Source of the DNA: Bombus terrestris
Taxonomy: Eukaryota > Arthropoda > Insecta > Hymenoptera > Apidae
Direction of reading: 5' to 3'
DNA: 64,000 nt
Assembly: GCF_910591885.1 (NCBI RefSeq)
Contig: NC_063274.1
Span: forward strand, 1,860,001-1,924,000
The first letter of the stretch is position 1. Every line of letters starts with the position of its first letter. The translations under genes were made by a program, and so were the position numbers. The notes below the pieces were generated by a model. The model was not told the origin of the DNA. It was given only the letters and a program-made list of their open reading frames with translations, and did no database searches. Below are positions 34,540-47,427 of this stretch, piece by piece.

Positions 34540-37440
34540 ATAGCACCTGAATTATGGCAATAACGCAGGGAAGGAGACAATGCCGTGTGAAAGGCTTATT
34601 GTGCGAATGGCACAACTCACAGAGGTAAAACTTTGTTCTAGATTCTTCTATTAAAAGTAAATACAGTAGATTTTCCTGAACATCCGAACCTTCGATATAC
34701 GAATATCCTACAATTTCAACGTTCTATTGCTCGAACAGAATGTCCGACAGCACAGATAGAACGTAACTCTACAGAATTGCTCGTGTGGAAAAATGTATGT
34801 AATTCAGTAGCCAAGAAAGTATAGAATTCTTAATTTCCTTGATCTGTAACTGAATAAATAAAATTTCGTACAGGAAAATTGACAATTCTGTTATTCAAAA
34901 ATTCCATTATCTGGGCATTTTTGTATATATGGAAGGCTGCATTGTATTTACTACGATAAATGTTACGCTCAGTATAGAAAAAAACCAATATAACATCTGT
35001 AATCTCGTTCTACATTGAGCTTTGTTCAACATTCAAAATTTTAGTATCCAAGCAAAACTCAAATTTTCAAACGGATAAAATGCGACTGCCCTCAGAAACA
35101 AATGTATTTTAACTTTCCATTGGTTAACGATTATAAAACATTCGACAAAACATAAAATGCTTTTTCCGATACAACAAAAATTCGGTATTCTATGCACGCG
35201 TTCTAAATTCCACATAAATCGCATTCATTATCGATAGAAAATGGGAATGATGAGTACCTAGAGGATGAGAAGCGTTTAAAGAAATGCTATCGTTGTCGTT
35301 CATCGGTAAAAGTCAAACGGATGACTTGTTCGTATGCGTCATCGTGCTCTTATCGTGGCTTTATTCGCGCCTCATTAATGGTATTCGGTGACAAATAAAA
35401 TTCTCACGCTCTTCATTCGTGACGAGTTCAAAACATTCAAAACACGTGAAACGTGTTACGTTTGATGAACACCAATGAAATATATTCGTTTTGCAACAAA
35501 CGTTAACCTAATGCCTGTGGGAGAGAGAATGGAACAGCATTCTCGTTTTTAAAGAACGTATGCGAATGTATATAGAACAATTTATACACGAGCACTGCGA
35601 TCTGTTTATTATAAACAAGAAAGAAATAAACTTCTAGAACAAAAATTTTACGTATCTTGTCTTAGCGTCTTTTTTAATTTTATTATTTTGTTAGAGGATT
35701 ATATTGTTGAAGCTAATGGGAGTAAGCATCATTTGTATCGTCAGATCATCGGAGTAATATATTTATTTTTGGAGTATAATAATTTTTGTATTTTTCAATA
35801 AAATAGAGACTGTTCATGTACCTGTACATACCTATGTTTAACACATAAAATCATATATTCCTGGTAATGTGGTAATTTTATCATATATTTAACATTCAAA
35901 CATTTCATGTATACATCTATAATTCTATTGGAAAAAATTCCATTACATTTCTAACGCTGCAACAATTTAATATTTATTTACATAGAGTTATAGATTTCTC
36001 TTCGTCGTGTAATAGCCTATCATCGGTAACCATTCATCGTAATAAAATATGCAGATGGAACATTGAGTTATTTAGAACGCGTTTTGTATTCTCCAGGCAT
36101 TCCTCGCGCGTGTCGCGCTGCTTTTTCGTATACCATCGCCATTATTGCTACGATTCTTCCGCGCCATTTCTCCATTACAGCTGTTGGTTCGCGTCGAATA
36201 CACGACACAAGCATTTTCTCCTCGATGCCAGGCTCACACATATTTTACATGGAAAATTCATTACAGGAACAGTCCGTTGATCAGCGATGGATAGAATATT
36301 GGCAGGCACTTCCTCGCGCCAACGATTCCAAAATTACATCGTACATAACGCAGGACTTTCTATGTGCTCTGAAATAGATGAAATGAAACGTATGCAACGC
36401 TATAAATATAGAACTACCAAAGTGATGAAAGTGGCTAATTTGTCGTTTATCACGGAAATTGTGTAGATTCACACGAGCGTACTTTTGGGGATTTGATTGA
36501 CTTTTAGTAAAATGTATACATGCATTTCGAAGCTGATCTATTTCTTTGCGTCATATACGAAGAGCGCATGAAGAGAACGTAATAAGCAGTTTTTAAATTC
36601 AATGCGCTGTTATTCAAATTGATATTACTTTCGTTTATTTCGTGATTAAATACGTAAAAATATAAATATATTTCACACACTATTGAATATTTCGAAAATA
36701 TTGACCGTCATGGTGTTAGATACAGTACTCTTATTTATATTTGTGTCTTCATTTCTTTCTTGAAATTATACACGGATTATTGGGTGTCAAATACATAGGA
36801 AATTAGTGATAAGTAATTGCGTACGTAACGATCTGTGCAACTAAATGTAGCGTGATTGTGGCAGTCTTTTTGCGAATAAAATTATTCACGATTCAGTTGT
36901 TCGAAGTACCGAAGAGAATGATTAAACAATTTCGAATTCAAAATATTCGTACAATTTAGCAATTGTTGTGACATTACACATTTCTGCTGCGTATAAGTAA
37001 TAAATTCAGTCTGGTTAAAACGATACATGAATCGAATATAAAATGTAGAGAATCTTTGCACGTATTCAGAATGTTCCAAGTTCTTTCTGTCAAATATTGC
37101 TCATACGCTCTTTGGTATTAACGATGAATATTTGGAAATAATATTTTTGTTATAACTTCATAAGAAATTTTCGAACGGTTTACCTTTATGTGACACTTTT
37201 GTTTTATTTATCCCCATAGAACATCCTTGTTACGTTTGATTGGATCAAATTTCAGGCGCTATAATATTTCTGTTTTACTCGCCATATTTATAAGAATCTC
37301 TCAAAAATATTCATCAAAATTTTCAGAAAGAATCGCTCATCGAATAATGTTCACCACGAATAATTCACCCTCGACTCGTTTTCCATTAATTTCAAAACGC
37401 TTGATCGAACAGGATTCGAGGATTTTCGAGAGTTGGAAGC
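34540..37440. other. Non-coding DNA
   Basis: AT-rich apart from short GC-richer blocks (about 35230-35520, 36060-36380). Open frames at 36063-36377 (+), 36281-36472 (-), 36882-37079 (-) and 37227-37466 (+) are unrecognised. No gene supported. Confidence 0.4.
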
Positions 37441-37469
37441 AAAAAAATGCGGTAAATCCGTGCTAGGCA

Positions 37470-37745
37470 GCTCGCATGCACGCATAATGAATGTCTTGCA
37501 CCTCGTTTTCATAGGCGTTTAAACGCGCTCATTCCAGCTGGCTGTGATTTGCACGACCTTGGGCAAATACTACAGACGTATCGGCAGCCGAATATTATTT
37601 GCAGCCTGACAGGCTGACGTTACACGTGCACGTGCCCGGATTATGCCCAGCTGGAGTGCCGCCACTGCGGATGATATAATGCCGATGATTAATTACATCG
37701 GTGGAAGTACCGGCAAAAATAATGGGCGAGACATGCGGACAACGA
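37470..37745. promoter_or_regulatory. Candidate enhancer with stacked palindromic motifs
   Basis: Within about 200 bp are E-boxes CAGCTG (37535-37540 and 37648-37653) and a doubled E-box palindrome CACGTGCACGTG (37623-37634). There is also an Otx/Bicoid-type GGATTA (37638-37643), a 15-bp inverted repeat CAGCCTG-A-CAGGCTG (37602-37616), and a paired homeodomain site ATTAATTA (37688-37695). No frame is open through it. CAGCTG and CACGTG are known bHLH sites; that this is an active enhancer is inference. Confidence 0.45.
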
Positions 37746-38489
37746 AGCGGAGGATTTGCTAGAACGCTATACGTAGTCTTGCATTTCTAATGTTGCATCC
37801 TATGTTTGCGATTTTAACGAAAAATACATATTTATGATTATTATTAAATATATTTTTCTATTAAAAGTAAGATAGAGAGATTCGAGCAACTAAAAGACTT
37901 GACCGAATACTATTTAACAATCAATGTTAACGATATTTGGAACATCTGTTTATTTTGGTTCGTATCGCTGAATTGCGTGCATTTAATGGTATCACACGTT
38001 TCGATCTGCACGCGTATGTAAAACGAACAAAAAAATGGCCAGTTCGCGTTCTGAATTCCGTCTCCTTAGTTACCTTAATTTGTTATTATTATGATATTAG
38101 TTACGTGTCCCATTAAGGAACAACCAGTGAGCCATACAAATTACATACACAAAGAAATTGTCGGTGATTTATGAAATATGTGACTCTTTCATGCAATGCT
38201 ATAAATAGTTTAACATCTGTATACTTCACAAAATTGTAGAATCTGGTTGGAGGTAGAATTAATGGCAGCAGAATTTCAGACGATGTGTTATGTTGATTTA
38301 CTGCTTATTACTAGTTATGATAGTATTTAAATATATGTATAATAATATTTTCAAGAAGATACTCGAAATATATATGTATATAAGTAATACATATAATATT
38401 TTTAATAATATCATTTAACTTGATTAAAAATAACTCAATTGACAGTACGCAAAATTTTGCAATTGGTTTAAATTATTATTAGGATTATC
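37746..38489. other. AT-rich non-coding DNA
   Basis: No long frame, repeat or terminus recognised. Confidence 0.5.
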
Positions 38490-38615
38490 GAGTACCAAAG
38501 AGTCTCAAGCTAGAACGCTTTGTGTATGAGACATGTCTTACAAGTACAACCTCTTCAGGCAGTACAACGCTCTAAATACCAAACGTTTCGTCTTCGTGAA
38601 GGGTTCATTCGTAAC
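38490..38615 (+). mobile_element. LTR-type 3' fragment related to 34430-34539
   Basis: Bases 38572-38615 match 34499-34538 (36 of 40, plus a 4-base insertion GTTC). Weaker similarity continues upstream through an initiator-like TTCAGGC near 38555. The terminus reads ATTCGTAAC and the expected final A is G. The 5' limit of the fragment is a guess, and no duplication is visible. Confidence 0.5.
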
Positions 38616-40448
38616 GTATCTAATTAATTTATACAAGCAAAACAAATCACGAACGGTAACGTGAACGTTTGTCTATTTCGTTGGAAGTTTACCTTCAGAG
38701 ATGGAATTAGTCACAAACATCAAAACCCTTGATTTACAAACTGTTCCGTTCGCAACATTGTGCAATTATGTTGTACGTGCATCGGTTAGATACAATTTCT
38801 TGGAAGTTGCCGCGACGTGCAAGAATATTAGCCGCAAACAAATCTTCCGGCATGGTGTGTGTTTTTGGATAACGAGTCTCATGTACGGAATTAATATCCC
38901 TATGATACGGCGCAACAAATTACCAGAGTGGCATATTGTCGCGATAAACAGACGAAATTGCCACTTTAAACTTGAACGAAGAAATTTCCTGTCCGAATAG
39001 ATAAGAAGATTAATCGTTCTAGGAGATGGATCTTGTAAACAAATATCAGAATTTAAATTATATCCTGCCGAGAGTAAACGATTGCTAGAATATTAAATTG
39101 TTAATAGTATAATTATCTCTTGATCGATCTTGCAATAATTAATTCTTTTCTATTATTTTATTATTGAAAACGTATTCTTCGCATAGTCGGTATCAATTAT
39201 GCGTACATGGTACTCCATTTCGTTAGATCATATTAAAATACAGTTGGCCTTTGCATCTTCTCTATGCGATATTATGCAACTCCATTTAGTCATCATTAAG
39301 TTATTATGAATTTAACTAAGATTGATCCGATGCAATTTTATCCTCTCCTATGGTCAAAAATGAATATATTATTCGGGAGACCTGTTTTCCAGTATTTCCA
39401 TCTTCCTTGTCGGTGACAGCTATTTTCCGAGAATACATCCTACGTAGTAAATGTAAATATATTGTATATATAAAATATCTCTCGCACCTCGATTCCTTCG
39501 ATAACCTGAAACATATCCATTTACAGATTAAAGCGCGCAATTCTGTTTCAAGTCGCCCGATTTCTGCGGAAACTCGTTCGCAGTGAAAGAGGTCGATATA
39601 AGAAAAATCTCGATGTACGAGGAGATTATACTCGGTTAGTGAAATAAGTCAGCTGAAAGCAGCTCAGGTAAACACATATTCCTCGATAAACTTGACATAA
39701 GTTCAAGCCGTGCGTTGAGACGAAATTTCCTTTGCAAGAGGATAATTTTTATTTTCTGTGAGAAACCATCGCGAGAAACAATGGACCGTTTCTCGATGCA
39801 GTTTTCCATGGTTCAATTAGAGGTCCGTCGTTCGAAGTTACCGATAAAGTTGGGAGTTACACAGATTCGACTGTGCCCGTAACGAGTACGGCGCAGATGT
39901 TACCAATTTCCGTTCCGATGAGCGCGCTGAATCCTTGTTTCTCGAGAAGACACGATCTCACGAACGCTATACTATATGAGGGTGTACCATGCTGATACAC
40001 TTTATGGCGCGTTACCCTAACATCTATACCTGTAAATGTCAAGTTTGTCAAACAACGTCGAGCTTGCATTTGGAATACTTTTCCGATACTTGATGTGATT
40101 TTGATAAAACATATTATTATATTCTTACGATGATCGTATGGAAGCTATACGATTGTGATAATCGAAAGTTAAGATTACTCATAATCGATAAAACAAAAAT
40201 ATTTCCAATTTACAATAAATAAGAGAAAAATCTTAAGACCAAAATTTTCTTATCAAATCATCGAATCGTACAAGGGTACGTCTAATTCCCATCTCTTGGC
40301 GTTGGAACAGTGGAAAGGCGAGAATGTAAAGCATATTCCTCGGCACATTAAGATTCCACCCTCTTCCCCACGAATTCTATTACGCGTGATGTTGCCGTGA
40401 CCGCTATTGGGTAATTGTACCGGTGTAAATAGCAAGCAAAGGCAATCA
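38616..40448. other. Non-coding DNA with one ATG-initiated frame at 38701-39000
   Basis: The plus strand holds a 99-codon frame from ATG 38701 to TAG 39000 with even amino-acid composition but no domain I recognise and no supporting splice or promoter signal. Opposed frames at 39316-39586 are chance. The rest is AT-rich. Confidence 0.25.
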
Positions 40449-40565
40449 ATGGACAATTCAACGAATGGTACCGGCGGTGCATCGACACACGACGTCACCA
40501 CCGCAGCTATCTGTCGACCTACCAATTCCATCACGCTCAACCAACGACTCGTTGTCGCATACGTT
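40449..40565 (+). CDS. Possible first coding exon with N-glycosylation-type N-terminus
   Basis: An ATG in reasonable context (ATCAATGG) opens a frame of exactly 39 codons that ends at a splice-donor consensus GTGAGT (40566-40571) in phase 0. The predicted start is MDNSTNGTGG, with sequons NST and NGT, and the exon ends RLVVAYV. A short glycosylatable N-terminus leading into a hydrophobic stretch is how many insect G-protein-coupled receptors begin, but I cannot match a receptor, and the next exon is not visible. Read through, the frame stops at 40598. The base before the donor is T rather than the usual G. Minus-strand frames are also open here (40253-40540). Confidence 0.2.
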
Positions 40566-40571
40566 GTGAGT

Positions 40572-42000
40572 ATTTCATTCGGCGGTCAGCTCGACTAGAC
40601 ACTCACTCTCTTCCTCTCTTCTCGATGCTCTCCTATCTCCCTTCACCTATCCACGAAAAGCGCAGGTAATTGTACACACCCTGGTTACCGTGTGAACGTC
40701 CCTAGTGTAACTACACCAAGCGACGCGCGCTTGTGTTATCAATACGACGTTATCACTGTTATCCGACACACGCACCTGCGCTCTCCATGTCTCCTATACC
40801 GTGGAGAATTCTCTTTACACGCTGCAACGTTGTTCTATTCTTTGCTGTTCTATATTCTTTGTCGTTCCAACGATCTACACATCTGTCGTTTCTGCTTTTC
40901 TTCGGTCTTATGTATTATTCGAAAAGTGTCTCGAAGTGTAATTTCCTGTTAAGTGAAAACAGATGGAATATTCGATCGAAGGATGCAGTTTGTCAGTCTG
41001 GTGATCGATGATGTAATTTGTAGACGCGACTGGAGAATGGAATCACGCGAGAGAAATTTCTGCAGGAAGATATTGGTTGTCGATTATTTTTATTATGTAT
41101 GATTTCTTTTTTTTAATTTGAGATGATTGTTCCATGGTATTTGATACATATATTTGATAGTTCTATCGTGCAGCAGCTGAGATGCTACCGTTAGTGAAAA
41201 ATAAGACAGAGGAAGACCCAATTTCTGATGCCAAACACGGATAGAAACGTGATTAATGATTCATTCTGCTTAGTATAGATCTAGGATGAAATGGTATAAT
41301 AACGTTCTAGTGGTTACAAATAATTTGTTATAAATGCTTTTTGTTCTCTAGTTTAGATATAGTCTCATCAATTTTTTCATTTTTAATCAAGACTTTTCTA
41401 TCTACCTATTCCGGTTTTTTCTATATCCTTCTCCTGTTTTTCTCTTATCCTCTTCCAATTATGCTCCGGATGAATATATCGATTGGTTAGAAAATGTACC
41501 AGGGACTTTCCAAAAATGATTATAAAACAACTAAATATAATTCGTAGAAAAGTCTGACTACGATTGTCTGTATCTCCTTCGCTATAATTCCTCTTCTACT
41601 TGTATTTTCTTCCAATTTAATGATTTTAATTTCGTGGATGCGTCTATTCTTAAAAATGAATGCTACTAAATCATCATCAATTAACGCTAACAAGCACCAA
41701 GATCAATTCAAACCGAACCAATTGAAACCAAGTGCCCTATTACTGTTATTGAAAAACATTGAATCACTACCAGTCTGAGTATACATTTCATTCAATTAAT
41801 CGTACGTGAAATTCGAATTACTGTATCATGCAGGTTACGCCAGCTAAATGGACAGAACGAAGCCATTTCACCTCTGTATCGTATTTATCTAAACACGTTC
41901 ATCGGGCGCTCAGTTCGAAATGGTAACACAGGTGTTGCCGGCCTTATAAACAGGCAATGCGTGTTCGTGTGTATGAAATTCCTTCCTCCGGCTGTTCTCT
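40572..42000. other. Non-coding DNA
   Basis: A pyrimidine-rich block at about 40605-40650 is followed by a donor-like CGCAG/GTAATT near 40665. Plus frames at 40692-41011 are unrecognised. From 41040 to 41880 the DNA is AT-rich with nothing seen. Confidence 0.35.
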
Positions 42001-45000
42001 TTCCAGTTCTGGTTAAAGCGTGCGCCGAATGGAAAGATACAGCATCTACGGTACATGTGGTAATGGAGAAGTCGAAATATCGCACACTAGCGCGCCGAAT
42101 GGATTTCCAATCTGAAAGCAGGCTTGCGCACGGATTTGCCGCGTAATTTTAAGCGGCAAATGAATTTGAAAAGGCCGGTGCTAGGCGGAATACGATTCGC
42201 ACAGAACGACAGAATCCTTTCTGATGTTCTCAAAAACTGTTCGAGCTATTTCTCCATCGTACCAACTATTCTCAACCCCTTGGAAACCTGCATCAACTCC
42301 TACCACTGGCCTCGCGTTGGAATATTTTCTCTTTCGCCGAGACCGTTTCGCTGGCGGCGCGAAATTAAATTTTCGTCCCTTCGTCGATATTAGCGAAAAA
42401 TCGATTCGAGCCAGAGAAGCTGTGTGCCGCGTGCAAGAGCCATCGTTTGAATAACGCCCAACGCGAACGTGATTGTAAATTTACTTCTTTCCAAAAGGAG
42501 AACGCGCTTAATCGCGTAATAAGTATACCGAATCTCGCACCGCGAACCATTTCCACGGGTATTAAATGCACACCGGTGCGAAATGTACACGTAAGATAGA
42601 TAAAGTCATATATCGCGGACAGAGCAACGAATTCTGGGTCAATCGCAACCCTATATGGTAACGGTAATTTCTGAAGCGCGATCGAATCGATTGGAATCCG
42701 TAACAATTGTCCGAGTAATGCGATCATTTACGAAAATTTTCGATTTTATCACGAGCTGTTATTGCTTCCATCGTTCGTTCAAAGAGGTTGTTAACGACAC
42801 GTATGGCTTATGGTGACGTGAAAAATGATGTGAAAGATTAATAATAATAAATTGTATCGCATCTTCGTAAAGTTTCTTAGCGGAATGTTAAATTTTCGCT
42901 AATAAGTATGTAAACCATAGACGTTTATGCAAATTCATCACGACTAAAGTGACAGAACTTAAGCGTAGAAATTGATTTTATTTCCTAAATAGTAAAAAAT
43001 CCATTCCACCAGTTTATTGTTTAAGACACAGGTACAAATATTTTATAGCATTGAATTGGTAGGAAAAAAGAAAGAGAGAAGTGAAATAAAGGAAAAAAAG
43101 GAGAATTACATTCAGTCCGAGGTTTGCTGTCAACATATCAGTTCATCTGTGTTCTGATTTTAATTACACAAAGAGTAATCAACGCATGAACATAAAGTTT
43201 CACAATTAAATCTTACAAACTATGCGTGCACAGTACCTGCAATGTTGTTTATTTCATTAGAGCATCGAACGTACATGTACCGTTGGGTCGTAGTTCTACG
43301 AATTTTATCTGAATTCTTTATTCATTACACATTCAGGAATTAGCGATTTCAGTCACGTTTCATGCGGTTACATATTAACAATTTCGCGTGTTTGATGAAG
43401 CATCTGTCTTTTTCACTGGACAAGTATCGTAAGCTTACAATATGATAGGGAATATACATATGTTTTTTCATTATATCTGTATTTTAATAACATATATACA
43501 AATATTAATAGACTGGAATTCAATATGGATATTATAAAGCTAATCAAACTTTCCAATGATGCGAAGATTTATGTTTATTTATTCTGTGATATTACATTAA
43601 AAATAATCTTTCCATATGTATATTTAAATAATTTTATAGCTCAATAAGTTCCACATTTTAATATATTATGCATATCAAATATACAACAAAAATACGACAT
43701 TATCCGTATGATAAATCTTAATTAATATTCTTTATAATTAACATTTACACAAACGCATCAATTTATCCGAACCTGAGAGATACATGTGTCATTCTTTAAT
43801 CGTCCAATTTTAATCCATCTGAAATAAATCCTTTAAAAGATATATATATATATAGTCAATCAATTATTTAGTATTTAGTGTTTAACCCGTAAAGACCGTC
43901 ATTGGTGAAATTTGATCCTGTGCAAATTTTGTTTTAATATTATGATTGCACAATAACATCACCCCAATATTATTTATAATCATTGCAAACAATCATCTTG
44001 TAATATTCATTTAACATTGAATGAAATATTGAATATTGAATATAACATCTAATATTGAAACAGTTACATTTGCTTGACTTTAGTGATTTCTAAAATAAAC
44101 ACAAATATGCTGGAGTGAAATTTCCCTCGTAATATTTCGTAGCATTCATGAGTTAATAATGAAAATATTTAGTAATAAAATTAGCAATAATAAGTTTGGT
44201 AATAAACCTCTAAGTTTAATAATAAAGAATAACCCATTGAATATTTCACGCAACAACCACAAGAGCTATGGCAGTTTCTCCAGAAAAAGTAAACAAACTC
44301 TACTTTTATCCGGAGACAGGAGACTACACCGTCACAATTTCCAGCTCTGTCTCAAAGAATACTTGGAGATTCATAGAAGGCTGTAGCTGCCACGGAAAAA
44401 GATAATTCATGTTACACCGTACACGTACACAAAATAAAGCTTATTTCTTCTTCATTCATCCAAGCGGAACATCAGTTTTCTCGTTCCACTTCCGCCACTG
44501 TTCCTCTTTATTTTTCTTTCCCTCCTATCGTTCTTTTCCTTTCCGTTTCGTTTTCTTTTCAGTTTTTCTTCTGGGGGTGTAGTCACGAAATACGCAAAAC
44601 CACGCAGGCTGGTATTAAGGCAAAGCTTTATAACCACGATATGGTCGAGGCTTGCATCCTTGACAGCTTAACCACTTTTCAGTACACAGACGAGGCGAAC
44701 CCGGAGGCGGAAGCGATGCTTGTTACTACGCAATCGTGGCAGCGGCACTCCTTTACCCGTGCTCGTATGTAGTTTTGTTCTATCTCGGTTAATGCCGCCT
44801 TTCAATGGGGAACAAGACTATCGTGCTTAGACAGCCAGAGATCTCACTTCACCACGCAACAGAAAATTCTCTGCGAAACAGGCCGAGTCTCTTCTTCTTC
44901 TTCTTCGTCTTTTCTTTTTTTCTTTTTTTTTTTTTTACTCAAAGTATCTTTTGCCTTGCTCGTGAAACGACTTTTCTCCTTACCTTGCGGGTTAGGTAAA

Positions 45001-46140
45001 AGTTTTCTGTCAAGAGCTCGCTGTGAAGCTGCTACCGTTTGTTAGCACTGCTAGCATGATTATCGCTCGTTGATAACTAAGGGTTAATTTGAATTCAATG
45101 CGGTTACGGATATGTAGTCTTTTAGGGATTTTAACGATTTCATGTGATTTTACGATGAAATTTGTTCCGAAATTTTATATGACTAATATAGTAGTTCCTG
45201 AAAGTAATTGAACACTTAGAGAAATGATTTATGAACGTATTATTCATGTTGTACGAAATATGTTGACGTTTCATTAACATTGTACGATATCTGATTATCA
45301 TAATTATATTGGAAAAGTTTAGAGGCGAACGACGATATCTCTGCCAACGACGTACATTTCGTTTCCGGTGACGCGTGTCCCCGCGTTTCTCATTAAAATA
45401 TATTGCCATTAATATGCCTTGCTAAATTGGATACCGATACGAAGTTAATCAAAATCGTTTTTATCGCTTGACCAATGGAAAGCATCATCGACAAGTTAAA
45501 TGGAAACCGCGGAAAATTTATTAGGACGTTTCTAGGTTAATGAGCACTTGCGTATCTCGCGATCCAGAAACGCTATTTTCGGAGTGCATTATAACCGTAC
45601 CGAAAATGGGATACGCTGATGTAAAAGTTAACGCGTGACAAAGCTGTTAATACGTCACGTATGACACATTAATTAATTGGAACAATGTGTCTAACAATTT
45701 AATGCTTATATTTCATTCTGAATTATACGTGTAATTTAAATTACTTATACTTATACGTTTCTGTATTACGTTGTAACTTAAACGCGAGAAACAATTACAA
45801 TAATAACAAAATACACTTTTTAACAACTACCACTACAGGATAACTAAAACAACGCCACAAAATATGTCGAGAATATTCGTATGATCGATTTTACAAAACA
45901 ATGAAAAAATATGACTGATTACTATGATGTACGATTGTCGAAGCTACAAGGTTCGAGCTAAGTTGGAAGCTAAAAATCAATGCTGTCTGAATCTCTTAAA
46001 ATATCCCTAAGTCACGTATCATATGAACGTTGGTATCCAGGTGGCTGAAAAGATGAAATCTGTCTGCCAAAAATAACAATCTTCCCTGATCATATCATAA
46101 ACCTCCCTGACTAACCTGCAATTCCAACAATATCTGTCTT
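42001..46140. other. Non-coding DNA: GC-richer 42001-42730, then AT-rich
   Basis: The block 42001-42730 has frames open on both strands (42124-42454 plus, 42365-42727 minus) and no recognised domain. From 42780 to 44160 the sequence is AT-rich desert, with a TA run at 43840-43854. A pyrimidine tract lies at 44888-44936. From 45660 to 46140 nothing is recognised. Confidence 0.4.
44888..44936. repeat. (CTT)n and poly(T) pyrimidine tract
   Basis: CTT trinucleotide repeats run into T-rich sequence ending with a 15-base run of T, interrupted twice. The plus frame open through it (44805-44999) is an artefact of phenylalanine-rich translation. Confidence 0.9.
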
Positions 46141-46820
46141 ACGAGTCGACGTTCGCGCGATCTTCTCTCAACCGGGAACTTGTCTTATCATCTCGAACCA
46201 AGGGATTCGATACAAAGATATCAATGTTTCACGGCGTGTCTCGAACATCAGTACAGTAGCAGTACCGGCGTTTGAGTCGTGGATATTTACGAAAAGTCCT
46301 ACCTTGATCCAACTGCTACTATCGATAACACTCGAAGGTTTTTTACCGCTGTACAGAAGTTTGCATGGCACGCTTCACTGGCCACGATGAAATAGAAGTT
46401 CCAGATACTTATCTTTTGGGCTTTGCCGGGGCACAGGTCCATTCCGGCATATCCGGCAGAATTGCATTAAGAAGCTCTCGGTCGGAGCCGATACCCTTTT
46501 CCGCTTGCCTCTTGCTTCCTGTCCGTGCCGTTCGCCGTTGCTTTGCTACCGTCAGTTTCTTTTCGTCGGAAAAGACTCTTAGTCCTTGCTGGACGCCATG
46601 CCATCGCTGCTGAAAGAAAACTTGCTCGTTCCAACGTCGCGACTACTTTCCCCCTCCAACTCGTAGACTCAACGCGGAGGACGGGTGGGGGTAACGTGAC
46701 TGAACCGTGGCGTGGCCGGTTAATTTCAATGTGACGATGCGGAATCCATCCGACAGTCGGTGTATTCGGCTGCATTTCCGTTTGCCTTGTAACTTATCCA
46801 TCGATCGTTGACTAGTCAAT
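46141..46820. other. GC-richer patch, ATG frame at 46365-46613 (+), unrecognised
   Basis: A good acceptor-like context (TTTTTTACCGCTGTACAG near 46355) precedes ATG 46365, which opens 82 codons beginning MARFTGHDEIEVPDTYLLGF. No family is recognised, and the opposite strand is open across the same stretch (46467-46775). It could be an exon, but GC richness alone would give such frames. Confidence 0.2.
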
Positions 46821-47157
46821 ATCAAAGCAATCGATCCTTGCGAATATTGATGTCGAGCATCCTTTAAAATGCATTCTCTTTTTTAGTCTTCTATAACTAT
46901 GGGTTCGGTGTATATTTCGTTGGGTATGTGGAAGAAATTTCAAAAAAGTTTGATTTTGTACGGATTCTGATGCCCGATTGAGATTGTTCTTGCTTGAAAT
47001 ATAACCGGAAATAGCTCACGAAAATATTAGAACACTCGCATATACGTTCTATGAGTAGGTTATTGCGTTTCACGAAATATTTTGAAATTTTATTAGTACT
47101 GTTACGGGACCGAACTATCGCGATTATATCGATAAAGTTTGAAACAAATCTGAAAAT
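46821..47157. other. Non-coding DNA
   Basis: AT-rich; a minus frame at 46897-47169 is unrecognised. Confidence 0.4.
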
Positions 47158-47162
47158 GTACA

Positions 47163-47422
47163 TGTTCAAGTGGTCACTACTTCTAAGAAAACTCTATATC
47201 TGGTCTTTTTAGTTTTCTCAAGCACTGAAGCCATCGACAGCGTATAGACAGTAGACAGACGACGATGGCTTCGGGGTTTTCAGTTATAACACTGCTAGCA
47301 TGCGGATCTGGACCATCTCAAATTATATTCCTGCTTGTACTTACACTTCTGTATTCAAATATATTTTCTACTTTACAATTTATCCACGCGTTCCTCTGTT
47401 CATACATTTAATAACCTCAACA
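47163..47422. mobile_element. Solo LTR, 260 bp, with GTACA target-site duplication
   Basis: The element starts TGTTCAAGTGG and ends ACCTCAACA, with GTACA directly before (47158-47162) and after (47423-47427). Its first 67 bp recur at 6658-6724, and similarity begins precisely at TGTT, independently confirming the left boundary. Inside is a perfect 10-bp inverted repeat, GAAGCCATCG (47227-47236) and CGATGGCTTC (47263-47272), plus an 8-bp pair (47186-47193 and 47211-47218) conserved in the other copy. The short length and TGTTGAA-type start are reminiscent of Copia LTRs, but that family call is a guess. No internal coding region is present. Confidence 0.88.
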
Positions 47423-47427
47423 GTACA

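Noticed and set aside
38701..39000. 99-codon ATG frame with even composition
   Set aside because: No homology, promoter or splice support; expected by chance in 64 kb.
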